A stretch of DNA of 64,000 bases from Doryteuthis pealeii (GCA_023376005.1 CM042141.1:97878483-97942482); one strand, 5' to 3'. Positions 31,599-43,069 are shown, counted from the stretch's first letter. The notes: a model not told the origin generated them from the sequence alone. Numbers and translations: made by a program.

Positions 31599-31784
31599 TA
31601 TAACAAAAACTGCCTGGAGAACATCGAGCGGAGATGCCATAATTCGTTCACTGCTACAATATATAATTGAGGCTATCGTACATTTGTTCATCAATTTGGA
31701 TTTTTCAACTATCTCGGCCACCAAACAAACCCAGTGTAATATAGTGTTGGATTTTTTCTCTTATAAGGTGTGTACCTGATGCTC

Positions 31785-31860
31785 ATAGACTCGTTGAGAA
31801 CCATGTGATCAAGCTCTTGGCCAATCACTGGCAGTACTCTGCTGTTAATACAATACTTAA
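31785..31860 (-). promoter_or_regulatory. CCAAT/TATA-like module, decayed copy
   Basis: On minus, CAGTGATTGGCCAAGAGC precedes AGTCTATGAGC. Same arrangement as the modules at 34.7, 55.2 and 62.9 kb; the TATA-like box is mutated here. Confidence 0.3.
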
Positions 31861-32082
31861 ACGGAGCACACTGACCATAACTACTTTAAATTTCGTGGAC
31901 GTCGGACAATGGATTCCATAACTCAAGACTTATACACATGATAGGACTTATTCAATTACCAAAGGATTCCATAACTCAGGACTTACTTACTTTAAGCCCT
32001 TTTCAACTGGCCAAGGATGGCATTTAAAAACTTAACATATATCGTGATGAAAAATATTATAAAAATAATTTTTATTCATCTA

Positions 32083-32340
32083 TATTTACCAACCCCTCCG
32101 CAGGAGCAGGATGCGACGCAAGGTCAATTTCTTAAGCGGGGTTTAACAGGTTACTATTCAGAGTTTTCCTTCTCCTAGACAAGGTCTGCCCTACTATCTA
32201 CCCATAGCTGAAGGAAGAGTAGTTGTATGCATACCTTTCCCAATGGTATTAGTGCTATGAGAAATGCAAACAGCCTCGATCAGGATTTGAACTCGGGTTG
32301 CTAAGTCCATTTCCTACGACTCTAACCAATATACTACGTG
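32083..32340 (-). mobile_element. SINE-B, near full length
   Basis: 3' end TTACCAACCCCTCCGCAGGAG at left; B box on minus GAGTTCAAATCCTGATCGAG; A-box side GTATATTGGTTAGAGTCG at the right end. The middle carries CTAACTACTC-like and GGGAAAGGTATGC boxes. Confidence 0.8.
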
Positions 32341-32353
32341 CCTCAAATATTAA

Positions 32354-32877
32354 TCTATATATTAATACGGTTATTCCCAAATCGTCCGTCCGTTACCATC
32401 CTGCAACACCCTCTGTTTAAAAAAGAGACCGTCCAAATTGTCCAAGATGCAATGCAAAATGTGAATACAGATTATATGATGTCGCTTAATCGCAGATCTC
32501 TTATTTGTCCCATTTTATCTCACCCGATTTAAAAAAACGCCCAACGTAAAATTAAAATGAAATTTTAAAAAAGTTACGTATTTTATTTGTAATATTGAAA
32601 TTGTGAATTACGGAAGATATTTTGGTAATTTTTATCTCATGTCATCAAAGTCTCCTGCCCTAATTTACGCTTTAGGTTTTGGCGAGCCAGTGTCAGGCAA
32701 ATTTCCAGCCCAACTTTTTTTCCGAATCGTGTTTTTGTCACTTTTATTTTTGTATTATGTATTGCAAAGACAATAGTAGGATCTATATGTAATGAAATTG
32801 CAATTCATCGTTTCTGGCTTATATAGCTCCTCTTGCTTTTTGTTTCGTTTCGTGGAAATTCCACGGGTCCGGCTAGT
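32354..32877 (+). mobile_element. Non-autonomous Helitron, copy B
   Basis: The 5' end TCTATATATTAATACGGTTA (TC start, preceded by A) and the CTGCAACACCCTCTGTTTAA segment match copies at 12705, 47528 and 56702. The 3' end has a GTGGAA/TTCCAC hairpin, then CGGGTCCGGCTAGT at 32877. No Rep/helicase. Confidence 0.75.
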
Positions 32878-32951
32878 CTATATATAATTATAGATAAGAG
32901 ATGTATTTTTAAGCTTTTAAATCTCGGGCAACGCCGAGTAGTTCAGCTAGT
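32878..32951 (+). mobile_element. Second Helitron-type 3' terminus in tandem
   Basis: CTCGG (32923-32927)/CCGAG (32934-32938) hairpin, then TAGTTCAGCTAGT at 32951. The segment directly follows copy B and starts TCTATATATA if the shared T is counted. It is a short relic or end-only copy of a different Helitron family. Confidence 0.55.
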
Positions 32952-33559
32952 TTAATATAATTGAGACTGACATAGATTTTTCTACAAGTGTCGCCTCGGA
33001 TTTCTCAACTCACTCACCAAACATTCTCAGTGTAATATATTAGAATGGAACATTCACAAGGAAACTGTTTTACGTCTGATGTCGAAAACGCTGATTCGAT
33101 ATAACAAAAACTCTGCCTGGAGGACATTGAATGCGAACATAGATGCCATAATTCGTACACCTCTACACGTTGATAATTTGATATAATTGTGGTTGTCGTT
33201 GGATTTAAACTTTTTCTGCTTGTAGACCGGCTATAAATATACAAATATTCTATTTTTTCTTGCGACTATTTTGTTGGAGATATTTGTTTTTTTTTGTTTC
33301 GTAAGCAGGTGATTTAGTTATCTATGTGAGTATTTGTAATACAGCTTTGGTGAGGCCCTGGGTCTGCTAGTTACCTGTATAAACTGATTTTGTTATATCT
33401 CTTCTTATGCAGGTCGGAAATGAAATTAGCTGACTGAGAAATCCTATTTCAATCATGAATATTCATGAAAGGTTCTTCACATTCGAAACTCGCTTTGTAT
33501 TCGGGGCGAGATCTATATTCAAGATGGCTAGCAAATTACAAAAAAGAGAATTCTTGTGA

Positions 33560-34260
33560 GAATGTAATACGGTTGACAGTTGTACTTTGATAACATGCGT
33601 ATTGAAGCAGACCCCACACAAAATTTTAAAAAATACTACAAGAAATTAAAAGGACTAAACATCAATCATTCAGAAATTGTTTGAAATTTGCACAAAAATT
33701 AGAAAATGAAAAACAATAAAAAAAATGTGTATTTATGCAGAACCCCCACACACACACACACACCAAAAATAGTTTGTAAAATAACTAATTCACATAAAAA
33801 TTGAAAAATGAAATGTTATACGATTGTTGTACTTTGGTAAAAATGCGTATTGAAGCAGACCGCACACATAATTAAAAAACACCAACTCAAAACAACAAAA
33901 AACATGTTTATTTATGCATAAACACTCCACACACAAAATCAAGATTTAATAAAAGACCTAATTAACACAAAAATTGGAAAATGAAATGTAATATGATTGA
34001 TAGTTATACTATAATAAACATGCGTATTGAAGCAGACCCCGCATAAAATAAAAAAAAACTCAAAAAAAAAACTCAAAAAGACTAAACATCAATCATTCAG
34101 AAGTTTTTTGAAATTTCCACAAAAATTAGAAAAGGAAAAACAACAATAAAAAAAAAACAACAACATGTGTATTGATTCAGAACCACTCCTCCATACACAT
34201 AAAAATCAAGACTTTTCAAAAGAACTAATTTATACAAAAATTGGAAGATGTTACAAAAAA
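33560..34260 (+). repeat. Tandem array, ~165-170-bp unit, ~4 copies
   Basis: Each unit has ATGCGTATTGAAGCAGACC, CATCAATCATTCAGAA-type and ACAAAAATTGGAAAATGAAA pieces, separated by A-rich stretches and a short (CA)n. No ORF or fold recognised. Confidence 0.7.
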
Positions 34261-34439
34261 ACAAAAAAACATTTATCTCCCACCTCGCAACCCATCCAAG
34301 AAAGAAATTAGAAAACCAGTTCATATACCTTGGTAGCAATATCACATCTACTGAAATACGCATATGTAGAACGTGCACTTCTATTCGCAGGTGATCGACC
34401 ATAAAAAAATCTGGTTTCGCCGATAAAATAAAACGGAAA

Positions 34440-34495
34440 TTCTTTCCACAACGGTTTGACATGCCGTAAAATTCAACCTACCAACAACAAGGAAT
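34440..34495 (+). mobile_element. HP-tail terminal fragment
   Basis: GGTTTGACATGCCGTAAAAT then CAACCTACCAACAACAAGG; only the 3' half of the hairpin and the tail are present. Confidence 0.5.
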
Positions 34496-34504
34496 GTAAT
34501 AGTT

Positions 34505-34755
34505 CACCTTGTGGCATACAATTTGATCCTTTCTTGGAGTAGAAAAATTTATTGTCAGTTTTAATCCTTGTCCGCTGATCCGTCCTTAAAGAGTTGTATA
34601 ATCTTCGTCTGTTGGTCTGTCCTTCTTCAACGAGTAATTCTAGGACAATTTATCAACACCTTTAAATAGTAAATTAAATACATGTTTGGGCGTTTTTGAT
34701 TGGCCGATTCAGTCACCATTGTTTTGGAACAGTCTATAAATATACGTCGTGGTCA
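34505..34755 (+). repeat. Short 52-bp-type minisatellite plus CCAAT/TATA module
   Basis: About 2.5 units related to 15112-15640 (TTTGATCCTTTCTTGGAGTA), then AATTCTAGGACAATTTATCA, TACATGTTTGGGCGTTTT, GATTGGCCGA and AGTCTATAAATATACGTCG. The same order as at 15.1-15.75 kb indicates two copies of one element's promoter-side region. Confidence 0.65.
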
Positions 34756-35437
34756 TTAGCAATACCACAAAATACGCCAACAATTTGTATTTTTCTTTTT
34801 TCCAAAAATGCACACGCGAGAGTATACTATGTAATTTTGATGACAATTTATATAGCTGCATTCTCGGTCATATTTTTCGTTTTAGCGCTCTGGGTTTTTA
34901 GCTACAATTTACACATGTCAGGTATCCTAAGTACCTCTCCTGATGGTAGCCATATTTTTAGCTTTTAAAACATACAGTTCCACTCGTGATATTCTATAAC
35001 CTATTTTTTAGTTCCTTAGGAAAATGAAAATATATGTATTCGTTTCTATGTTTTTTCTTCTTTTCTTATTGTGATTCTTTTGATGTTTCTAAATCCCTGG
35101 CTCTTAAGAGCTGTTTTAGCTTCTTCTATTGGGCATACTGCCAGTTATCTACTTCTCACTCGCCCCTTGAATGAATATAGTATATAATAGTCGATATTTT
35201 GTTGTTGGGAAATGAATTTATCGTTAACAGAGAGCCTATCTTTTTTCCTTTTCTATCCCAATTAGTAGAGTACTATTTCTTAGATTTTTTTCACGGATTT
35301 TGGTGTGATTTTACTGGGAATTTCTCTATAAAAAGGGGGATAGTTTTGATAAAGAAGAATCCTCCAATGATTCCAAAACCAGGAGTGTTGGATGCAATGG
35401 AAATATATATTTTTTACTATTTCTCTGAATGTTTGAG

Positions 35438-35720
35438 ATAAGGCTTGAAGATTAGTATCATCTGCGTTATTCGGACTATTGTCCTCATCTTCATTGTTAT
35501 TTGTACAACGTTTCGGTCGATATAAATTCAAAGTTCCGTGATGGCTCCCGAATACGACAAGAAAGTTCCCGAGTTCGAAAAGAAGGTTCCCGAGTCCGAG
35601 AAGGTTCCCGAGTCCGACAAGAAGTACCTGAAGATGGCCGGAGGGCATATCGGCCGAAACGTTGTACAAATAACGATGAAAATGGGGACAATAGTCCGAA
35701 TAACGCAGATAATACCATAT
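35438..35720 (+). mobile_element. Palindromic element, family Z, with GAAAC ribozyme-like core
   Basis: Left arm GATTAGTATCATCTGCGTTA ... GTACAACGTTTCGGTCG is inverted at 35650-35716 (GGCCGAAACGTTGTAC ... CAGATAATACC). Between them are short AAGGTTCCCGAGTYCGA tandem units. On plus: CTGAAGA (35628-35634), one extra T, stem GGCCG/CGGCC, GAAAC (35656-35660). The long minus ORF over this locus is a by-product of the inverted structure. Confidence 0.7.
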
Positions 35721-36054
35721 ATTTTTTGTTAACTTTTTCTGATTTTTCCGAAAGGTTTTTTTTTTTTTGAGTAAGCTAGTGTAGTATTTGCTTTTTCGCT
35801 GATCCTGTGGTCGACTAATTATCATATGATTCAGGTTTTGTTGGGAATTTGCCAATGGAAAATTTAATTCGCCTTAGTTTAGACAGGGATACGCTATCAA
35901 TATACACAAGTCGGGAGTTGGATTTTGAGCCCCTTCTAATTTCAGAGTTTCTGTTGCCAATACTTAGTGCCCTTCGATTTAATACTGGTCAAAGATTTAT
36001 TCTCTCAACGCAATTGACCCTTCTTGCACCTATAAGATAAAAATGATTGGGAGT

Positions 36055-36362
36055 GTGCCACTAGTGCAGATCGAAGAATACGGTCGGGACTAAATATATA
36101 GGTGCTAGGGTTAGACGTGGCCAACCGATTGATCCCTTTTGGCCTTTACGCCTGCTCATCGAGCCCAGCAAGGGCTAAAGTACAGTGCTCCAAGTCACAT
36201 GATCACTACGGCAACGGGGTCACGAACTGCTCAGCCACCAGAATTTCGTCTTCAAGCATCACGTGTCACCGCCCATAGCCAGCAGGTGGTTCCATTTTGG
36301 GGGTATTACACTTCTGCAAAGATGCAGTCGGCGTATTCTACACCTTCAGCCGACTATTAATT
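36055..36362 (-). mobile_element. HP-tail retroposon 5'/middle region
   Basis: In antisense: GGTGCTAGGGTTAGACGTGG, CCAACCGATTGATCCC, GCATCACGTGTCACCGCCCA and AAGATGCAGTCGGCGTATTC. Matches 2930-3120 and the reverse of 39170-39370 and 49760-49985. The hairpin end is absent. Confidence 0.6.
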
Positions 36363-36422
36363 TGGGGATAGACAAAGAGTAAAAACCTACAAAGTCATCC
36401 TTGTAGAACAGTAAAAAAAAGT

Positions 36423-36632
36423 AAAGTCGTCGGGGTGGCCTAAAGTCAGTATCAGCCAGAGAGCAAGGGAGTCTATCCTCTTTTCACTACCGCCACACCT
36501 ACCATCAGCTCCTCACTTTACGGTAAAGATCCTTGTGCTACTCATACGCTGAGTTTACGAGGGCCGGTATCGAACCGGAAACCTTGTGGTTCCTAGCCGG
36601 ACGTTCTACTGACTAAGCCAAACCGGTCCTAA
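36423..36632 (-). mobile_element. SINE-D
   Basis: 3' GTCGTCGGGGTGGCC at left. The tRNA-like head on minus at the right is GGCTTAGTCAGTAGAACGTC with TTTCCGGTTCGATACCGGCC as B box and T stem. A ~50-bp internal deletion removes the GCGCTAGACC region. Confidence 0.85.
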
Positions 36633-36694
36633 CATATTGCTGGAGGAATGCTGGGGGGGGGGTCATACGTTTTCCAAGTCCGAAAGTTAACACA

Positions 36695-36778
36695 ATAGCG
36701 TCACTGGAGTTCGAACTCGCTTTCTACGGTGTCGTAGTCCAGCACGTTAGCTAATACACCACTGGAACTCCCTTTGTT
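36695..36778 (-). mobile_element. tRNA-like SINE head
   Basis: On minus: CCAGTGGTGTATTAGCTAAC (A-box-like) and GCGAGTTCGAACTCCAGTG (B box). Anticodon-stem pairing CTGGACTACGACACCGTAG is partial. It may be the head of a SINE-C relative. Confidence 0.5.
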
Positions 36779-37129
36779 TATTTTAGACTGTAAAATTAAT
36801 GTGGAAAAAGAAGAAGAAAAATCGAGCGTTTTTATTGAGTGAAATTGAGACGTAATGTAGCGGAAACTGTTCGCAAAATCAATTGAACGTTTAATTTGTC
36901 CAAGGAAGTTAGCCTAGACGTAGAGCTCACTATTAATACACAGAATCTCTCAAGTAAGACGAGAGCCATGTCGGTAACACAAGTTCGATCGTTGGCATGT
37001 TGTCCAGCGGTTGGCGCCAACCAATTAAGGGTCATTAGTGAAATAGATCCACGTAAAAAAAACAACTCCAATTTTTGCAGAAGATCTAATCATTAATCAT
37101 TTAAAGATTGTTCGATATTTGCATCAAAT

Positions 37130-37350
37130 CGGGCGATTGGTTAAATTTTACGGCATGTCAACCCTTGTTGGGTCATTTTATGCCGAAAACTTTTTGTTTT
37201 AGTCATTCTTGTTGCGTATTCAATTTTGTCAAACAGATTTTTAAATTCGGTTTTTACCTATTTAACCCATAGATGGGACCCTAACTAGTACTACCACTCC
37301 GGGTGAGATTGGACCTCAAATCAGGCAGAGACCGGGGAGTCTTGATAAAT
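37130..37350 (-). mobile_element. HP-tail retroposon, intact hairpin
   Basis: The sense strand is minus. Hairpin 37151-37185: outer CGGCAT/ATGCCG perfect, inner AACCC/GGGTC with loop TTGTT. The body includes ACCCATAGATGGGACCC and CTACCACTCCGGGTGAG. Confidence 0.8.
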
Positions 37351-37414
37351 GGGTGCTGCATAAGCTGAATGAAAATAAGATCAATTTATTTTACATATAT
37401 TCTATATACGTATA

Positions 37415-37560
37415 TATACGAGTAGGATGTGACACAAGGTCAGTTTCTTAAGCGGGGTTTAACAGGCTTGAATTCAAAGTTTATCTTTTCCTAGACTGGT
37501 TGCCTAAACAAGGTTAAAGAGCCCAGTCTGCCCTACCATTTACTATGTGTGTAGGTTGTC
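37415..37560 (-). mobile_element. SINE-B 3' fragment
   Basis: GAGTAGGATGTGACACAAGG, TTCTTAAGCGGGGTTTAACA, then AAAGAGCCCAGTCTGCCC, all on the reverse of the SINE-B consensus. The head is missing. Confidence 0.7.
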
Positions 37561-37974
37561 AGATCAGAGAAAGAAAGAACTGACCAATCTCTTAATGACA
37601 GGGCTCCTCCATTCCAACTATTACTTCGCCCTGTCACTCTCGGGACTGTAACCGAAACCTGCTTTAGACTCGGTCTGTCTTCACTCGCGAGTCACTCATC
37701 CTTCTGCCGACTTCACACCGAGTCTCCCTACTTCACTTTAGGTGTGGGTGGGGAAATATCCGTTTCCAGTTCCAGCATTTCCTTGATACCCGCCAAATAT
37801 TTTAGAAGGCACTAGATTCGAAGCTTCCGTTATTTGCCTAATTACTAGCTGTTGTTGGTAACATTCACCCGTGATTAACCGAGGTTCCTTCCTCTCTTGT
37901 CGGAATTGACGCTGACCTGACTTACTCTGAGGTCAATTTTCATGATGACAGTTTTTTGTCTTCTGCTTGATCTC

Positions 37975-38037
37975 ATAAAAATATTTTTCTTCTCTCTCTC
38001 TCTCTCTCCCCCTCTCTCTCTCTCTCTCTCTCTCTCT

Positions 38038-38079
<42 letters not shown>

Positions 38080-38085
38080 ATATAT
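37975..38085. repeat. (TC)n and (TA)n tracts
   Basis: TC tract 37990-38038, then TA tract 38045-38075. Confidence 0.95.
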
Positions 38086-38254
38086 ATAATCTTTTTCTTT
38101 CCACGGAATTAATTCCATTTTCTATCCAATTTGAATTCACTTCAAACTCTTCCATGCTACCCATTGCGTTACATTACATCAAACATGTCAAACACCTTTG
38201 ACTGTTAAACACTTATTCATAAAATGCAGGCTTTTTTTCACACCAGAAACCGTT

Positions 38255-38540
38255 ATTTTAATGCAAATAATATGAAAGATCTATTTGAAAAAGTCAATAT
38301 AGAAATCATTCTGTCCCTTTTAAAGGAAATAAAATTATACCATAGAATATAGACATGAACCTAATCAATAACATACAACATGATCCCCAATGATGCTAAC
38401 ACATTGTTAAAACCAATTACTACAAAAATGTGACTATAGATGCACAATATATATTACTTCCTAACCGCTCGGCATGACATAACCCCAGACGGGTTGATAT
38501 GCTGTTAAAATCAATCAACCAACCAATCCTACATTGCGTA
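38255..38540 (+). pseudogene. LINE 3' end with HP tail, copy 2
   Basis: The plus strand ends an ORF as MKDLFEKVNIEIILSLLKEI and KLYHRI, with TAG at 38350-38352, matching 16092-16160. The tail hairpin starts 117 bp after the stop, at 38470-38504 (CGGCAT/ATGCTG outer, ACCC/GGGT inner), followed by AAAATCAATCAACCAACCAA. This links the hairpin tail to a LINE of the RNase H/CCHC type. Confidence 0.8.
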
Positions 38541-38584
38541 ATGGATTCTGCTTCTTTTTGTGTATGAGAACAATCTACCCCCAA

Positions 38585-38772
38585 TGGATTAAATAAAGGG
38601 TTCGGATTGAAGTTCCGTGGACTTTACTGATTATGACATAAAGCCCCCTGAGTTTGATAAGAAGGTTTCCGAGTTCGACATGAAGCACTTGAAGGTCAGA
38701 GCTCATATCGGCCGAAACGTTGTGTATTTAACAATAAACATGAAGACAACAGTCCGAAAATCTAAATAATAC
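38585..38772 (+). mobile_element. Family Z fragment
   Basis: AAGAAGGTTTCCGAGTTCGA, CATATCGGCCGAAACGTTGT, then AAGACAACAGTCCGAAAATC. The CTGAAGA box is changed to TTGAAGG, so the ribozyme-like core is broken. The opposite arm is missing. Confidence 0.65.
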
Positions 38773-39169
38773 AAATGATCTGGCCTCGTGTAATAAAATC
38801 AGACAACTAAAATCCGTTACTCTTAGAAAAGATTAGTAAATAGCTCTTATATCAACTACGAGGTGTGAACACGTAAAAATAAATAAAGTGAAAGAAATAC
38901 TTAAATATTAATGATAATTTTTATTAATGATAATTTTTTTCTATTCATATTTTTCTTTATAAATAAATTTTAAAAATTCATAATCCAAAGCTTTTAATGT
39001 TTGTGGCGCCAAGATATTTTTACATTTTAATTCGTCGGTTACAAATTTATTTCAATTATAGATTCATATTTTTTACCTTTTCTTTGATATTATATACATT
39101 TCTTTGCTTTTCTCTTTAAAAATATCATATTCGATTTACAATCTTATATGCGAATTCTGAAGCTATTTA

Positions 39170-39370
39170 ACCACCCTATCGACTAAGGCTATAGAATACG
39201 CTGACTGCACCTCTGTAGAGAGGTATGACCCTCATAATGGGGTCACCTGTTGGCCATGAGTGGCGATCTGTGATGCTTAAAAACGAAATCCTGGTGGTTG
39301 AATAGTCTATTATATGCAATATTCCACTTACTTGGGTCAGCCGATCAATCGACTGTTCACATCAATACAC
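39170..39370 (+). mobile_element. HP-tail retroposon middle fragment
   Basis: AGAATACGCTGACTGCACCT, GGGGTCACCTGTTGGCCATG, GTGGCGATCTGTGATGCTTA and GCCGATCAATCGAC match 49790-49980 in sense. Confidence 0.6.
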
Positions 39371-39433
39371 ATTGGATATCACTAGAAGTAATTTTCGTGG
39401 CTGAATATTTAAACTTTATATCATCCTTTTGGC

Positions 39434-39697
39434 GGTTAAATCGAACTTAACGGACCTAAATTCCACCATCGTATCTTTGAGGCATAACACAGATTCTTAA
39501 AGATACGTGGTTCAAAGTTAACTGACCTGAAAAAAATGTAAAAGCTTTTAAATAAAATAACTGGTGCATTATATATTTTATTCATTTATATATCAACACT
39601 GATAATTTCATTAAATTCAGTTAATTCCCTGATTGGGGGGGGGGGTCTTTCCATACGATGGTGGAATTTAGGTCCGTTAAGTTCGATTTAACCTTCT
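39434..39697. repeat. ~40-bp inverted repeat pair
   Basis: GGTTAAATCGAACTTAACGG ... CACCATCGTA at 39434-39475 recurs inverted at 39655-39697. Spacer ~180 bp. A TA tract follows at 39835-39890. Probably another decayed fold-back element. Confidence 0.6.
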
Positions 39698-39832
39698 TGA
39701 CATTTATCTTCTTTTGGAAATATTTTCGAAAGCGGTTTTTGACCTTTTTCGAAAATTCATTGGCTGATTGAATTTCTTTCGGTTCTCTGGTCTGATCTCT
39801 ACTCAAAGATGCGAACACCTCCTTAGTCGTCA

Positions 39833-39892
<60 letters not shown>

Positions 39893-40013
39893 TCCATAAC
39901 ATCGAGTTCCTTCATTTATTTTTAAATGCTTCATAATAACGCCCAACTTCAACATAAAAAAAACATTAAAATATATACCGAGAGAAGCATACGGAGACCT
40001 CTAAAATACAACA

Positions 40014-40084
<71 letters not shown>

Positions 40085-40245
40085 AGAGAGAGCGAGAGAG
40101 AGAGAGAGAGTGGCTATTGAGAAGAACATCTATATATTCATACGCTTGGACCTCTGTGTGTCACACCCGTCGTCACCTCAGATAAATAATATACTAATCA
40201 GTTTTAGTCGTGGGGAATGAAAGGGAACAAAAATAAAGAGAGCAG

Positions 40246-40294
<49 letters not shown>

Positions 40295-40377
40295 AAGGAT
40301 TCGGTAAATCCGACAAAATGTTTTATCCGCATTTTCCTCTATTTTCAACCACACACACACACACACTCAGATATATA

Positions 40378-40426
<49 letters not shown>

Positions 40427-40591
40427 ATATAGGGAGAGAGATGCTTGAGGAAAGACATACAATATATTCATACGCTTGTACACTTGTGTGTCATGCCCTG
40501 TCCTCACCACAGATAATCGCTTTTGATTGTGACGAAAGAAGGGAATAAAAATAAAAGAGAAAGGGGTTGATATATATATATAGATACAGAG

Positions 40592-40644
<53 letters not shown>

Positions 40645-40827
40645 GGAGAGAGATAGGGGGGAGACGCTTGAGAAAAACAGCTATATATTCATACGCTTGT
40701 ACCTCTGTGTGTCGTGCCCTGTCGTCATCACGGATAAATAATCAGTTTTGTTCGTGAGTAAATAACGGAAGAAAAAATAAAAGAGAAGAGGAAAGATAGA
40801 CAGACAGATAGATAGATAGATAGATAG

Positions 40828-40872
<45 letters not shown>

Positions 40873-41031
40873 ACGTTTGAGAAAAAAACAGCTCTATATT
40901 CATACGGTTATACCGTCGTGTGTCGTGCCCTGTCGTCATAGCAGATAAATAATCAGTATTGGTTGTGAGGAAGGAAAGGGAAGAAAAAAGAAAAGAGAAA
41001 AGATGAAATATAGATAAATACACACACACAC

Positions 41032-41096
<65 letters not shown>

Positions 41097-41251
41097 AGTA
41101 GAATCATACCTGAGGAAAATATCTATCTATTAATACCCTTGTACCTCTGTGTGTCACGCCCTGGCCCCCCACATAAGTAAATAATGAACCATTTCATTTT
41201 GATTTAGAAGAAAAGGAAGGAAAGAAAGAAGAGAGAGAGGGGATAATAGAT

Positions 41252-41283
<32 letters not shown>

Positions 41284-41284
<1 letters not shown>

Positions 41285-41747
41285 ATTTTTGGATGTTTGT
41301 TTATAGAAGCATTGTTGAATAAATTATTATTTATATTTTTGCTTGAAGGCAATTATAATGCATGTATCGTATAAAATTCGATAATTATAGAAAATAATCT
41401 TGACAAGTGAATCCCGCAAAGGATGGCTCGCTATGCAGAACACCGTACAGACTGTTTCGACTTTATTAAGTCTCTTCAGCGATGTATACTAACGACTCCC
41501 CTCCGACAGGAATCGAAACCGGGAATTCACAGGCATAGTCAGAGACCATATCCGTTCGGCCGCCGGTACATAGCGAACAATCCCTGCGAAATTAACCTTG
41601 TCAATGAAACTACTACACGTCGAAACAGTCTGTACGGTGTTCTGCATAGCGAGCCATCCTTTGCGGGATTCACTTGTCAAGATTATTTTCTATAATTTTC
41701 GAATTTTATACGATACATGCATTATAATTGCCTTCAAGCAAAAATAA

Positions 41748-41752
<5 letters not shown>
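41284..41752 (-). mobile_element. Palindromic element with tRNA-like core and hammerhead-like ribozyme (copy 2)
   Basis: Arms 41324-41459 and 41618-41752 match with about two mismatches; the core is ~158 bp. On minus the core reads a GGCCGAACGGATATGG A-box-like block, GGTTTCGATTCCTGTCGG, then the ribozyme core. Flank GGATGTTTGTTTATAG is shared with copy 1. It is bounded by (TA)n and inserted in the macrosatellite. The arms of copies 1 and 2 differ from each other far more than arms within a copy. Confidence 0.75.
41452..41510 (-). ncRNA. Hammerhead-ribozyme-like core
   Basis: On minus: CCTGTC (41510-41505), 25 nt, CTGAAGA (41479-41473), perfect 5-bp stem II GACTT/AAGTC with loop AATA, GAAA (41458-41455), CAGT. 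Stem III is CTGT with ACAG. The distance between cleavage site and CTGANGA equals that in copy 1 (25 nt). Stem I pairing remains poor. Confidence 0.6.
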
Positions 41753-41842
<90 letters not shown>

Positions 41843-41994
41843 GGGGATGAAATGACGTTTGAGGAAAAGCATGTATATATCTATATGCATGTATCTCAGT
41901 GTTTCACAACCTGGTGTCACCTCGGATAAATAAGAGACTATTCCGTTTTGATTATGAGGAAAGTGAAGAAAAGAAAAGAGAGAGGGGGAATATT

Positions 41995-42028
<34 letters not shown>

Positions 42029-42038
42029 GAGAGAGAGA

Positions 42039-42084
<46 letters not shown>

Positions 42085-42474
42085 GGCAAGGACCATAAAG
42101 CTAATCTATCGTTTTGTATCATTTGTTTCAATGGAATAGAATGGGAAGGAAGGAAGAAAAAAGACAGAAAAAGAATTTAAGACATGAATGCATGTGTTTG
42201 AATGTTACGTCCTGTCGTTACCCCAGATAAATAATGGAATATTCCGTTTTGATTGTGAGAAAAGAAAAGGGAAGAAATAAGAACAAAGGGGAAGATAGAT
42301 TGATACAAGAGAAGTGAGGAATTTACGCTTGATGAAAAGTAGGTATATATTAATAAGCTTGTATTTCTGTGTGTCAGACTTTGGTGTCACCTCGGATGAA
42401 TAATGGATCATTCCATTTTGATTGCGAGGAAAGTGAAGAAAAAAAAAGAGAGAGGGTATATATAGATAGATAGA

Positions 42475-42541
<67 letters not shown>

Positions 42542-43069
42542 GAGTAAGGAGCATAAAACTAATCCATCGTTTTATTTCATTTGTTTCAATGGAATCGGAA
42601 TGACTGAAGGAATGAAAGAAGGAAGGTCAAAGTAAAAAACAGAAAAAGAATGAAAGACCTGAAAGACATGTGTTCGAATGTTACGTCCTGTCGTCACCTC
42701 AGATAACAATGGACCAATCCGTTAAGATTGAGAGGAAAGAAATGGAAAAAAGAACGATACACATCAAAAAGAAAAATAATATAAATACGATAAGGAAGAA
42801 AGGAAAAAGAAAGGGCAGGGAAGCGATAACGCTAATCATATCCTTTCATATTCATTTTTTATTGATAATTCTAAACTTATGGGCTTTCAGCGTTCCATTA
42901 AAATATTCTAGGACAATCTTTTCTCTCTTTAATGCATTTTTATGGATTATCATTAAATTGTTTTTTTGTTGTTTTTTTTTTGGTGGGGGCGTTTCTTTTA
43001 TTGTAATAATTTTGGAAAGGTCACGATAAAAATAATTATCAGAATTATTGATTTTACACAATGTAAATG

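Larger units (their letters stand above)
40105..42760 (+). repeat. Macrosatellite: ~9 units separated by (GA)n
   Basis: Each unit has TATATATTCATACGCTTGTA, CCTCTGTGTGTCATGCCCTG, TCRCCTCAGATAAATAATGG, TTCCGTTTTGATTGTGAGGA and an A/G-rich segment ending in GATAGATA then (GA)n. Units begin near 40115, 40440, 40670, 40880, 41110, 41860, 42185, 42320 and 42660. The unit ends vary because the (GA)n length varies. An extra copy lies at 56820-56920. A palindromic element splits units 5 and 6. Confidence 0.8.

Noticed and set aside
35280..35855. 191-codon open frame on minus, the longest in the window
   Set aside because: It runs across the inverted arms and tandem units of the family Z palindrome. 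Composition and the mirrored plus-strand frames show it is structural, not a gene.
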